This document shows positions 36,120 to 48,768 of a stretch of 64,000 nt of DNA, in pieces (the first letter of the stretch is position 1; each line of letters opens with the position of its first letter). The notes beneath the pieces are model-generated. The model saw nothing but the letters and a program-made list of their open reading frames with translations, was not told where the DNA came from and made no database searches. The stretch is from Apostichopus japonicus (taxonomy: Eukaryota; Echinodermata; Holothuroidea; Aspidochirotida; Stichopodidae): NCBI RefSeq assembly GCF_037975245.1, contig NC_092573.1:11626001-11690000 (forward strand). Direction: 5' to 3'. The translations under genes were made by a program, and so were the position numbers.

Positions 36120-38167
36120 ATATTTAAACATAAATGTGACTGTGTTTAATGAAGACAATTTTTTTATATCCATTTGATGATAATAGTAGTCCGTCTGGAA
36201 GGCAGCTTCTACTACATAAATGCATATGTGGTGGAAGCTGGCAGGCTTCAAACTCACATTACAGTATTTGCACAAGTGATATTGGATATCCAATTTAATA
36301 CAGTTTCAGCACATTTTGGATTGTTTACAATTTGGAAGACCACTTCTGATGGGAAAACTGTGGATTTCTGCTGGCTGGCCATGGATTGAATCTTCAATCT
36401 TCCTATTTAAGGCCGAGGGGCCTAGGCTAAGACTTGGGCCCAACAAGTAACATTAGGCCTATACAGCCTACACTACAAATACAACAGGCAGACTGAAGCA
36501 ACATTGCAACAGCAGTATAACGGGAAAAGTAGCCTAAGTTAAGTTTGACTTAAGTTACAATACCGACTTCTATAGCATACAGGGCTAGTAATACTAGGCT
36601 AGTAACATTATGATAGGCCCACTCTAGTAGTACAGTGTAGGTTTATCTATAGCGAGCCAAGCATAGGGTCTACGTTAGGCTGTTATAAAAACATACTCAC
36701 ATTCACAAGTACCATACAAATTTTCAAGTTTTGACCCAGTGAACAGGTAGCCTCTGGTTTAGTAGACCACTCGTTCACACACAAATACACTGGGAGCAAA
36801 TCTTACGAGCCTTACTAATGCAGTTTATGCGTTTCACCAGTCATAAAGAGTAAGACGTAGGCAAGCTTTAGATATCCTTCTCATCATACCTCCGTACGTA
36901 AATACACCTCAGTATACTATTTTATCCCACACTGCATACAGTACGTCCTAGTTCTTGTACTACAGTCTGCAGGGTAATATGCCGTGCGAACATGCATATA
37001 TGTGTCTACTTGTACAGATCACAGTTGCAGTTGATACTGCCGTTCTTTACTTCGGTGGAGGTCGCACTCAATATAAGAAATTACAAAACGAAGGTGCAAC
37101 CCTGACAAAGTTGTTTGTTGACACCATTAGAGAGCAGTTCGTATATCCTGCTTTAGTTGTCATGCCACATATAATAATGTTATCTGCTGCCATCTATTGG
37201 TTCAGTGAAAAGAGTTGTAGTGTTCCTGGTGGCAGACAATAAGTGTAACGCTTACCTTGAGAAGAAAAATATTCAACTTCTTTACTTCGCACTCTTTATC
37301 TAAATATCTTGTCCCTAACTCGAGATATTGTGCATTGAATTTAAGCAACGTTGAAACAGGCTAAATTCTCTCTTACTCCAGAAAGTGGAACACAGAAGGT
37401 ACTAAAGGTATAGTATGTGATGTGTAGATGTTCTTTCAAAGCATATACTTCCCTATCATAAATAACCTTCTGTAAATATCCTTGTAAATAACCTTCTGTA
37501 AATAACCTTGACATGTGATACATTTTGAATGATGGCTTAGTTGCCCATGTTCTCTTTGCTTATAATTCAAACAAATTCAGTTTTGTAGAGATACTATTTC
37601 AATCTGTGGATAAATTACTGGAAATTTTAGTAAGACAATAAACCAAGACATTTTCCGTTAAATTGTGACGACAGCGTACGCTATAAATAACTTCTGCTCT
37701 TGCCAGATGCATTCCCTTAACATCATTAAATTTGACAAACTCATGTGTGTTCAAAAAACAAAAGCTATGATATGATAATGTTTCGACCTGGAGATGCAAA
37801 AACATTTCAGGCGACTATATTGTTTTGAAGAAATCAACTTTAGCCACCGGAATAGCCCATGAAACCAGCGATCAGGGTTTTCTTTAGGCCACTTCGGTGG
37901 CTACTTCGAACATCGATGAAGACTGAGCCACGACCCCCCAGAACCCCATCCCTCAGAATCGATACTCAGAACGCATTAAAGGTAAGTTGACAAATTCTGG
38001 AAAAATCCTGAACCGGCGTCCCAACACTTCCGATTTGCTCCCCATAAGTTTGGGTTGTATACATTTTGATATTCTGTACAAACAATGTAATGATGACATA
38101 TTCATCTTAAATACACAAAATGCAGCTTTAAACGAGATGACACGTCTTGTGCAGACTCCATTATTTC
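36120..38167. other. Upstream region of the BTB gene, no recognised coding sequence
   Basis: A good minus-strand donor (GTGAGTATG) at 36700 suggests a 5' untranslated exon of the BTB gene just above it. A 95-codon plus-strand open frame at 36955-37242 has no recognisable motif. Nothing else is supported. Confidence 0.45.
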
Positions 38168-38175
38168 CGTTCAAC

Positions 38176-38561
38176 CATAGGCGTAGGAGGCGGGAGGGGG
38201 CTGCACCCCCCCCCCACCAAAAGTTTTTGTGAAAATTCGGGCAATTTGCTGAGAATTATTCGGGCACCTATACTGAAAGAGAAATCATTTGCAATGTGTT
38301 TTTCAATGGTTAAACTTATAATATTATATTCATTATTATTGTAACGACCAATAATTGTAACCAATGTGGAAGGGTAATTACACGGAAAATGATTGTATGT
38401 TATTGGCATGTGATGCAATAACCGATGAATGCCTATATTATATGCACATTAAGATGTTGAACGCGCGCGAATGGGCGCGAAAAATATTGCTTTTATTTTT
38501 AGGGCAAGTCGTTACAGCCCCCCCCCCCCCCTCCAAATCAACTTAGGCTACTACGCCTATG
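38176..38561. mobile_element. hAT-like MITE with perfect 8-bp target duplication
   Basis: The ends are CATAGGCGTAG at the left and CTACGCCTATG at the right, inverted repeats of each other. The octamer CGTTCAAC occurs on both sides (38168-38175 and 38562-38569) without mismatch. The 386-bp body has a C-run next to each end and no coding frame. Confidence 0.92.
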
Positions 38562-38992
38562 CGTTCAACCGATCATTCCCGGAACCGGTGGCTGTGTCCG
38601 GCCCTCCCCCACCCCTCATTTCCCAATAAGCCTCTGGGCAATAATGTTCACGCTGGCATCGGCTGCATTTTCTATACAACGTACATCTGACTCCTGCCCG
38701 TTGGTACCACCCTACCTAACATTAAACATGTTGCCTATACCGGTATCTGTTACAGAAAACATGGGGCACCCAAGCGAAGGAAAACCTGTTATTATAGAAC
38801 TGAAACTCGCACCAGAAACCATTCAATTAGTCACGCACTTGTAATATTTGCCAATGAACAATTAAGTTACTTTGAATTTGAAAGTAGCAAAGTTGAACAT
38901 GGCTGTACGGTATTTGATTTTATTATCACTGCGGAGCAGCCAACTGTTCGAAGCTGTCTTAACACTGTCAGCAACATATACAATACAGCAAC

Positions 38993-39062
38993 AGAATCGT
39001 GGGTTTGATTACCGGGACACTATAGTGTACCGGTAATCAAACAGTACTTAACCCACGATTCT
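38993..39062. repeat. Strong 70-bp imperfect palindrome
   Basis: The arms share AGAATCGTGGGTT (13 bp) and TGATTACCGG (10 bp) as perfect inverted repeats. The 3' arm has a 10-nt insertion between these blocks. The centre contains a further perfect palindrome, ACACTATAGTGT. Either strand could form a long hairpin. No known small RNA family is recognised. Confidence 0.85.
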
Positions 39063-40071
39063 ATTTTCCTTTACCTTCACATTACAAGCCGTTAGGCTAT
39101 CTGTTTCGCCGACTCGTCTATTATTTGCTAATTTAATGTGACTGCAAAGGGACGTGGAAGAAACAACGATTGATTATACCAAACTTCAGAAAATGGCTTC
39201 CTTTCTCAAGTTTGTTGCATGTTGGTATAACATTATGATCACAAAGGTTCCTTCATATATTGCATACGGTATAATATAGATATAGGCATGAACACTGTGT
39301 AAATAAAAAATATCTTAAAAGCTGCCGGTGTGGCAGTATATTTCGTCTCCCCTGTCACTGTATTCTGGTACATATTATCCTAGTCTCCCCAACACAGTTT
39401 ATCCTGGATTATAAGTATATTTGGTCTCCCGTGAAACATCGACCTACTGCTATACCGGCACAGAACGATTTTGTCTTATAAGTTTTTGAATCAGCTGTGT
39501 GGTCGCTTTAGCATATCTAGCATTGCGTGGACAGAGTGAAACTCCTGTGCGAGCCGTGCAAGGCACGGCTCTTGCCGAGGTAATTACCTAGCACTAGTTT
39601 TTTGGAGGGTCATTTTATAGTCACTTTGTTTAGTTAGTTACGATTTGGTTCAAGTTTACTCTCACAGACACGTCAATTGGAAGATTAACTCACTTATTTG
39701 TCACAAACTTATCGACTGTTATCAGTTAAATCCATCTTTGTTGCTACAGACTGTTAGCTAATTGTAATACGACTTATGCGGTTATTCTATCGCCATTGAT
39801 ACCGTTAATCGTACCAAGGTTTTCTTGTGTTTCTTTCTTGAGGTTATCATTTGCTATGCTACATTACACTTCAATAAGGGGTTGAAATTCTTTCTTATAG
39901 AGTTGATATAATTTAAGGACAACTCAGGCCTTAAGCTTGCATGCATAGCTCCGTGTGATTCTAAAATTCACACTGAAGTAAAGACACTAATTATATTGTG
40001 AGGTTAGGATATATAGCACGTTGTTGTTTTTGTATTATTTGTAATATAATATCTATATATATTATTGTAAT

Positions 40072-40077
40072 ATATAA

Positions 40078-40150
<73 letters not shown>
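40072..40150. repeat. TA microsatellite
   Basis: About 75 bp of nearly uninterrupted TA/AT. Confidence 0.95.
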
Positions 40151-40669
40151 TTGCGAATAATATGATTGAAATGTTTGGAAAAGCAGGCTGTATAGAGAGA
40201 AACCTTCCTCTGAATATAGCACAAGAATAAAAATAGAAACAAGGCTTAAACTGTCATGTGCTTTTCGCCTAGTAACCCCCCTCCCCCCACCCCCTCCTCG
40301 CCTGAGCAAAGGAGTTATTAACGAGGACCAGTGATTGTTCGCACTACCTCACCATACTGCAAACATATTGTTCACAAGTAAAACAAAGGAACAATTTGAG
40401 TGCAACCCTCTCGCGAATACTAGATGTTCGTGCTGTAATTCCTTCACTGAAGATTAACATACCCTACAATGGTAGGCGATCACATTTCCACTCAACAGAC
40501 GGACCTGTCAAGTAGGCCAAAAGCTTAACTCCTTTTAGAGTACCTCCCCGTTATGTTTAATAACAGTGTCGTGAGGAGCTGGTACCCTTCCAGCGCAGGG
40601 AGGTAAATTGCAAGACCCCACTTCCACTACCCTGCCGTCGACAGTTGCAGAAAAGTGGTCTATATATTC

Positions 40670-40765
40670 GTAGGCGTAGGAGCTCAATTTGATTGGGCGG
40701 GGGGGGGGGGGGGCTGTAACGAATTGCCCGAAAAATATAACCAAATTTTTTCAACACGAATTTTA
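40670..40765 (-). mobile_element. Truncated copy of the 38.2-kb hAT-like MITE
   Basis: CGTAGGCGTAGGAGC followed by a G-run and then CTGTAACGAATTGCCCG is the reverse complement of the right end of the 38176-38561 element (GGGCAAGTCGTTACAGC, C-run, ACTACGCCTATG). Only this end is recognisable. Confidence 0.6.
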
Positions 40766-42000
40766 TGCACCATTTGTAATCGCTATGTTCTTCTGTCTCC
40801 AATGAAGCATCTGGTTCAGGGAGGGTGGGCTTGGGGAGGGGGTGGGGTGGTGGGGATGAAGGAAAGACGGACGTATATCAGGCCGTGTTTTGAAAACGTA
40901 TGTAATTTAGGCCCTCAGCACTGCTTATGCAGTGACGCTTGCACATATCACTGCAACAGAATGATAAATTCCACCTTATGTTAGCACTCTTCCGATTGAA
41001 ATTGGTGTGTTTGCGCCCCTTGAACACAAAGTCTCGGTCCTTATAAGTATAAAATTAAGACCCGTGCTGCCGTTTCAATTATTGCCCATTAATCTTTGAG
41101 GGTTCGAAGTCTTTTCACCTACTTTTGAACAAAAGTTTTTCACCAGAGAAGAGGGCGTACACTTACGTTTGCGGTCCTGAGGCATGCGACGAGCGGGTGA
41201 TTCATACCACTGTCATTAGCGTTCATTGTGTCATTCGATACGTGATAAGTGTATTAGCTACTTTTATACAGTAAAACCATTGACTTAGTTCGCAACACTG
41301 GAGTCAACGGAGGTAGGCAGAGTGTTGATTGTCTTCTACACTAGCTGGTAACTTGGCAAGACTTGAAAATATTTGAAAATATTTCGCAGTTGAAATTGGG
41401 ATAATATGGCCATAATCAATGGTCAAAATACTCTCTCAAATTGTCTTTGACTTTCCAAAGTCACGTTCTCGTACAGAAACTACTTCAGGTTTCTTTGCAT
41501 CTAGATACTACTGTTAGTGTTAGCTGTGCCCTCGGAATGACTCCAAAGAGCTGAGATCCACAGTATACTATCGTGACATTCCCATCTCACAGTTATACGT
41601 TTTTGTTTGTGTGGTTTCCAGCAGTTACTTGACATTTTCACCTCGACAAGTTGAACTAGCGTCGAATGTACCGTAAAATATTTGTACTAGCTTTTAGGCC
41701 ACATATTGGCGCCGAAGACAGGTTTATGTAAAGTAAACGAAGTTTCATTGTGAGCATTTCCACACAACAGCTGAACTTTCGGTAAGTTACACATTGTTGA
41801 TTCGTTGTTGTTTGGCGATGACAATTAGTGACATCGTAAGTTACATTTGCCCTAAAGTTTTGGTTTTGATGTGTTCGTGTGTGTTTCTGGCGTATGTGAC
41901 ACGTACCTAGCTAAAGTTGTAAACATGGTACTGTATCTCAAGAACAAAAACTTGAATTAACCATACTTGGTATTCAGATATCCCATACTGAGTAGTATTT
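40766..42000. other. Intergenic region without recognised features
   Basis: No coding or repeat structure that I can support. A donor-like sequence near 41780 (TTTCGGTAAGTTAC) could belong to an untranslated first exon of the downstream kinase gene, but nothing confirms this. Confidence 0.4.
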
Positions 42001-42620
42001 ATGTGCACCAATTGTAGTAGAGGTCGAATGTCATTTGGTATGTACAGTAGATGGACCTACATAGTAGTACGTGTTATTGGAGGTCTAAAGTCATTTGAGG
42101 TCATCAGAGGACAAATATTAAAAACCATGACTTTGAAAAGGAAACTTGGGTGTAGTATTGTATGTGAATGCCACATTGTGTTGACGAACAGAATTGTTTT
42201 TGTTGGAGGTCAAATGTCATTGAGGTCAGTCAGATATCTAGTCAAAGTGTACATACAGTACTTTGTAAAAGTTGTAAATTGCAACATTTTAAGAAGGGAT
42301 AGTTTGCTGAGGATGTCTCATGTTGTGTATAGATGTTCAACGAATTGTTGTAAGGTAAAAGTTTGGAAACCTCGCGAAAATAATAAAGAAGGGTACTGAA
42401 TCAAATATATATGTCATAGCTTGCCACATTTATGCTATGTAGGTGAACCTGTTTGTTTTGTTAGATGTCAAAGGTCATTTGAGGTAGGTGTAGAGGTTAT
42501 ACTCTGTAAACTTTGTAAACACAATTTAGAAAGCGAAACTTCTATGCTTCTGAAACTGTATGAGGATTTCTCTCAATGAGTAAGTCTTACTGTTTGTAGT
42601 GGAGTTCAATGGTCATTTCA
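42001..42620. repeat. Degenerate repeats rich in AGGTC and GTCATTTGAGGTC
   Basis: Five diverged units at roughly 100-160 bp spacing carry variants of GAGGTCAAATGTCATTTGAGG. One open frame of 132 codons (42001-42399) runs through part of it with no recognisable motif. A related phrase recurs at 52350-52375. Confidence 0.55.
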
Positions 42621-42922
42621 TATAAAACCAATTACAGAGAACAACTACATCAACAAGGAAACCTTCAGATTTCAAACTCCTAACAGATATGGTTTGTGCT
42701 AAAATTATATCATCAAAGCTTTGTTTACAGTATATATCTTTCATTTCTGGTGGTTGTGACTTATAATTACTTATACAGTAAGTAATGGTGTACATGTTTG
42801 TTTTGAAGAGGGCAGGCACTGTTTCATGAGTGGTAGACAAATAACAATATTTTCTTCAGCAACTTAAATTTGTAGTTATAGTTTCTAGTTATAGTTCCTA
42901 AAAGAGTGCTCCTTATTATAGG

Positions 42923-43240
42923 CGGTTACAACTGTTGAATCTCACCACACTGGAGCTTAGGAGGTTACGTGGGGACTTGATTCAGGTTTTCAAGATTGTG
43001 TATACATGGTTTTGACAATTTATCCTTCACCAACTTTTTCATGTTTGCTAATAGTAGTTGAACCAGAGGTCATTGTCTTAAACTCCAAAATTCACAAAGT
43101 AGGATTAATATTCGGCATAATTACTTTTTTTCTAATAGGGTTGTGAATGAGTGGAATGGTTTGCCTGAGAAAGTTGTGCAAGTAGTGTGAATGGGTTTAA
43201 GAATGCTTTGGACAAGCGTGCTTTAAGCATTGTAATTGGG
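42923..43240 (+). pseudogene. LINE (CR1/L2/jockey-like) ORF2 C-terminal remnant
   Basis: In one frame the sequence reads LLNLTTLELRRLRGDLIQVF. After a frameshift it reads FDNLSFTNFFMF, and further on INIRHNYFFSNRVVNEWNGL followed by PEKVVQ. This is the familiar tail after the RT domain of non-LTR elements (LRRxRGDLI, YFFSNRVVxxWNxLP). Stops and frameshifts show it is dead. A short 3' trailer follows to about 43340. Confidence 0.82.
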
Positions 43241-43340
43241 TCTGAGTGTTTGTGTCTTCAGTTTTTTCCCCCCTCTCCTATAGGGTCCTTGATGGGACTT
43301 GAGTGTCCCTCCTGATCCTTTTCTTCTACTAAACTAAACT

Positions 43341-46300
43341 ATATTTCATATAGCTTGAAGTCTCCCAGCCACAGAAACATTCTTCAGGACTGAAAACAGA
43401 AGTTTGATTTTCTTGCACCAGTCTTATCTAAGACACTTTCAAAGACTAAAATAATGTTACTATTTACCTTTTAACCCTAGGAATTTGCTCACACAATCAT
43501 GACAATATGTTACCTTTTTCACAATATTTTGGCCTAATTCCCGGAGAGCATCAAAGGCAGTGAAAAATTCAGACAAAAACATAAAGTGTCCAATATTGTC
43601 TTTATTTTCAAAACACAAAAAACCAAAACATAAATCGGATGCATCATGTGCGAGCAAATGTCTGTTGAGATGCTACTGTACTGTAAACCTCAATATATAT
43701 GTGATATTGAAAAGCAATCTTGCCTTCACTTTGTGAAAATGTTTTGCTAGACCAAGTACTGTACAGTCATAGATTCAAGTACAGGTTATACTTCTTAAAT
43801 TATGTATGTTCAGCAGCAGGCTCTGCTATGGAAAATTTGATAGATAGAGATAGAGATAGTATAGCACTGCAGAGCCATGAACAGTCATGTCACATGGCCT
43901 CATGTTTATATATTTTTTTTCTGGGCCCTTTCCATATTTTCCTGGGCCTCCTAATGGACCCCAGGCCCAGAAGACCTTACTGACCATGCATCTGTACCAG
44001 TGTGACTATACCAGCCTGCTAAGACATCTGGGTAGAGAGAAGATAATAATGACAGCACTTGCATACATGTGTGTTCAATCTTTGTAAAATATATAATTTG
44101 TGGAAAAGACAAAAAGAAAAAGATCAAATTAGGAGGCGCAAAAATGAAATTCATCATAAACACAATACACTGCAGGGTCACAAATGAATCAAAGCTGTAA
44201 ATGACATTTGATTAAAGTTAAATCCTTTCTCTTTCTTATCGAATGCTGAGAAATTGAGAATTTTCGAAATTCAGATAATCTTTAGCAGCATTTCAAAACT
44301 TGTGTGAGCAGTACCTTTTTCCAAGGAATAATTTCTCCAGTAACGCACCTGCGAAATGGATCTATGCAAAATGGTCAAGTTGCATATATACAAACTATGC
44401 CAAACTACTACGCAATATTTGGAGGATAAATTATTCCCAGACATCAAGTTTAGTCTGGTCATTGCCTCACAAATTGCTATACAAGTTTGGTTTAGGTAGA
44501 GCAAGTTACTTTATACCATTAAATGTACACAGTGAAGAACTGTGGGATTGTACAAACTAATAATAATAATAATAATAATAATACAGTGGATTTATATAGC
44601 ACCTAATCAGAACTAGGAAGTGGCTGCTCGAGGTACTTTTACAAAACAAGTCAATCACAATCAAAAGAACAAACTGTCAAGAAATTAGTCTTGTGCACAG
44701 AATCGTACAGTTGTTATAATAGCACAGTTTCAAAAGATTACAGGACCTCAAAATTACTGTGGAATGCAAATCACAAACACTAAAGCCTACTGTAGAATAT
44801 GCTGTATTGTATATGTTTACAAATGATCTGAATGAATGGTAAAAATATTTCTACATAAATTTGCCTCCAATTGAACTTAACTGAATGAGCAAACAGAAAG
44901 AAAAAATGGGAAAACACGAAAAGGGAGAAAAGGAAGGACCTCTTATCTATAGGCCTACAGCATATATACTGTACCTACTTTACAGTAGGTAAGTGGATTG
45001 TTTAGAATTTATTTTGTCTGAACAATTGTACTGAGTTTTAGTTACCTAGATACGACTGTGGGCCCCTCCCCTTCCCCGAGCAAACCTGTGTGAGCTTGAA
45101 GGAGGAAATAAAATTGTAAAACAGAATGAATAAAAAAAGGACACAAAAAGGGGACCCCCCCTTAAAAAAACAAAACAAGACAAATGGTTTGGATCTCTGA
45201 GCAAGTTCAATAACATCCAGAGTGGTGATTTTGTAATGCAAATATCAGGGGTGTAGCTTGTTTTTTTTGGTTTGGAGGGAGGGGGGGAAAAGTCAAATTT
45301 CTGTCCCCATTTCAGGCACATGCAGCGGTAGATTGCCATCCTCGGGGAGGGGTATAAGGGGAGGCGAGTGTCCCCCTTTTTGAAAATTTTTGCTCTTCGA
45401 AAAGGGCTTAGATGCAAAATGGTGCTATCATTTCTCATTTTTAACCACATTGGTGTACTTAAATTTTCCTTTTTTGGTACAAAAACTTTACCAATTTTGG
45501 AAAAAATCTGAAAAAATAATGTGCCAGCCTGCACGTTCGAAAAACATCCGGTTATATCACATATTTAAAAAAATATATGTAAAAATGGGGGAGGGGTGGT
45601 GGGGGGAGGCACTCGGGCTACATCAAGTCCTGGCAAATATACTGTACAGTCATGGTAGTGGGAGTGCTCACACTGTTTTCTATTGTGAAATCTTACTTTG
45701 TGCTTTTTTTTTTCTTTTGGCTATTTCAGAAAAATATTGAGCGCATGATTTGATATAAAATTTTCCAACCAGGTGTGATAAATTTCAATATGTAAGTTTT
45801 AAGGCTTCTTTGTTTATGTTAGTCTCTTCATTATCACACCTTTATTTCCTCTTCTGAGGAGAATATTATATAAATAGAATATTATTTCTTGTTCTTAATA
45901 GTCGCCAATAGTTATCAATATGACTGATTTTTTTTTTTAGGTCTGCAAAAGTCTGTTATTCCAAAGCTGAAATCTTGTTATTTCTCATGGCAATAATTTC
46001 TTTGGTGTCGTATACTATCTATAGAAGCACTCTTGTGGTTTTTCTCTCTTCTGTGTCCGGTTTGATCAAGTCAGAGAAAGCATTCCATATACAACACAGA
46101 ACAAACAATATCTGGTGTAATGCATACAAAGTACTCCTTGAGCGATTACTCAATATTACAGTGCTGGGTGTGGACATACATTTGGTAGCCCGTTGTGTCA
46201 AGAGATTATCGTTGTTACCGGTGAGTATGTATACTGCAGGCTTCATTCCAGACAGTGAATAATGATATCAAACATTTGCAGGATGGGGCTCTCAGTGGCA

Positions 46301-47270
46301 CACGTATACACATCCGGATATAATTCCAAGACATGCCTTCTGATAGAGTCTTGCAGTACGTGAGCATCTGGGTAGATTGAAATTATACAAAATATCCTGA
46401 AGGACTTTTTAAGGTAGTAACTATATATGTAGTATATAACTATATTTGTAGTTATATGACAATGTAGTAATTATTGTATGTACAGTACAGTGGAAAAACT
46501 TCCTAGTTGGATAATTGGCCGTTCAAGATGCAGTAAGTCCAGTTTGAGCACAGAAAGACAAAAAAGTCATTATTTCAAAGTTGAGCTAATTGTCACTTCC
46601 AAATCTGATACAAAACATGTGTAATTATCTTTCCTTCCACAAAGGGGACAGGACATGGCGCCCCTCAACCTTCAACCCCTTCCCCTGTATACCTAAACAA
46701 CCTGACCTCCTTCCTTATTTCTTAAAAGGTGAAATATAGTAATCTGAAGTCCATTATCGATAGCTAAGCCATTAATTGTGTTGTGATATGGTTTCTGTCA
46801 GGGTCGATCTGCATGCATTCTGAAAAATAATTGAGTTAAAGATGGAAATTAAATGAAAGACTGTGAGCTAAGAGTGCATCCAATACGTCATCTGTCTTAT
46901 TTAATTCCATTTTTTTGAATCTACGTATTGGCTGCTGGTTCTGCTTTATCCTGAACAGAATCAACCCACTCACACACATTATGTTCAACTTACAGTACGT
47001 TACCACACCACTGTAGTTAAACTTTGGCTGACATCATTACATTTACATTACAGCAAGGACTCCTTTTGAACTGTCCACAATGCCCCTTTCTTTTGCAGTC
47101 TCCAAGCAACAGAAGTTTTGACAGTGCTGAGAAAAGAACACAATTTGCAAATGGTTCAAATTTGCAAAGACAGCAGCAAACACTAGGAATTTCTATACTG
47201 TAACATATACTTTGTTCAATGGTTTATGTTCTTGGCTAGAGGTTTATAGCTAGTACATGACAAACATTTT
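43341..47270. other. Intergenic region with scattered repeat debris
   Basis: It contains a TAA microsatellite next to a SINE-tail-like sequence (44560-44650). A 95-codon open frame at 45975-46262 shows no recognised motif. No gene is supported. Confidence 0.55.
44560..44650 (-). mobile_element. SINE 3' tail fragment with TAA repeats
   Basis: A run of TAA/ATA repeats joins GGATTTATATAGCACCTAAT and GGCTGCTCGAGGTAC. Read on the minus strand this is a SINE-like 3' end (GGTGCTATATAAATCC then ATT repeats), similar in style to the tail of the SINE at 51961-52275. Confidence 0.45.
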
Positions 47271-47344
47271 TCAGTCATGAATACCTTCCGTGGGATAAAG
47301 CATGCATACAACGCATTCAAAGGACACCACTCTTGTGGGCACAT

Positions 47345-48040
47345 GCAGCTTTACTCTACTGTACATATTACTGTGTATATTACTGTACTCATTACTGTAC
47401 ACATCACTATACAGTATACAGTACACATTACAGTATACATTACTGTAAATATTACTGTACACATTACTGTACATATTACTGTACACATTACTGTACATAT
47501 TACTCTACACATTACTGTACATATTACTCTACATATTACTCTACTTGACAGTGCATATTTCAATAGTATTTTTCAATATGATGCAGTAGCCCAACTACTG
47601 TGAAATTAGGTATAAACTGAGCTTCTTCCTCACCATCACAACATTCTCAATTTGGTACAATTTGTACAATAATATTACTGTACATATTACTATACACATT
47701 ACTGTACATATTACTGAACATACTGTATTACTGTTCATATTACTGAACACATTACTGTTCATATTAATGTACACATTACTGTTCATATTAATGTACATAT
47801 TACTGAACACATTACTGTTCATATTACTATGTATATATTACTGTACATATTACTATGCACATTACTGTACATATTACTGTACACATTACTGTACACATTA
47901 CTCTACATATTACTCTACCTACTTGACAGTGCATATTTGAATAGTATTTTTCAATATGATACAGTAGCCCAAATACAGTACTGTGAAAATTAGGTATCTA
48001 CTGAGCTTTCTTCCCGATCACCACCACACCATTCACATTT
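47345..48040. repeat. Duplicated minisatellite block of TACTGTACATAT-type units
   Basis: Two arrays (about 47345-47545 and 47680-47925) of 12-bp units related to ACATTACTGTAC and ATATTACTGTAC are each followed by the same unique segment: GACAGTGCATATTT, AATAGTATTTTTCAATATGA, CAGTAGCCC, then GAGCTT and TTCC. The whole block appears to be a direct duplication of about 390 bp. Confidence 0.85.
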
Positions 48041-48768
48041 CGGTTCCCAAAAAATGAAAATAACATTCTGGAATCTAAAATTGTGGAAGGTTGACAGGTA
48101 AATATATCATGCATAGTGGGTATAACTGTACCCTCTTCATAAATTGAGTTTTAAATCGTTGCGTGTACAGTAAGTTGCCTGTGTGGTCATACAGTACAAG
48201 GTATGCCTCAGTAATAAGTTTATAGACCTACTTGTTTCTATAACTACGAAACTGAATTGATATTTTTTTTGTGACTTAAGTCGGAAATATTAGAATCTTT
48301 TTGTTGTAGCTACAGTGCTTACTTTTAAAGGATGAACACATCATAAAAGGTTGTTTTTCAGGTGGGATATTTTTTGGTATTGTCTCGATTTGTTTGTTAA
48401 GAGGTTAAATAAGAGACAAAAGGTACTGTAATAATTACAAAACCAGGGTGGCACGGCCTGGCTTGCCCGGTATTATTACTGTAGTATCACCGTTCTTAAC
48501 GGTTGGTCGAACAGTCGTTTCTTTATTGTGGTTAAATGCTTGTAGTCTTTAAGATCAGAAAGAGTTTTGTATAGAATAAATGACTTGCAGTTATGAAGTC
48601 ATACAAATATGAGATTAATTTTAATTGATTTTCTGAAATTTGAAAGTTTTGAGCTAAATGAATATATAGTTCAGTCTAGATAGAGTTAATGTACATAAAA
48701 ACTATATCACAGTTTACTGTAGAGCTGAACTTCACAATTAGCCTACTGGGCATTAAGGTATCTGGCAT

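Noticed and set aside
36955-37242. 95-codon plus-strand open frame upstream of the BTB gene
   Set aside because: No motif, no clear splice partners and no family resemblance; could be chance.
39541-39572. Short perfect hairpin GAGCCGTGC AAG GCACGGCTC
   Set aside because: Only 9 bp arms with no context; too small to claim a function in an animal genome.
39991-40309. Ile/Tyr-rich open frames on the minus strand
   Set aside because: Translation of a TA microsatellite.
45250-45620. Sequence starting CAGGGGTGTAGC that resembles a hAT-type MITE end
   Set aside because: No matching inverted end or 8-bp duplication could be found downstream, so the element could not be delimited.
45975-46262. 95-codon hydrophobic-start open frame
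   Set aside because: No recognised motif and overlapped by an antisense frame of similar length; left out as unsupported.
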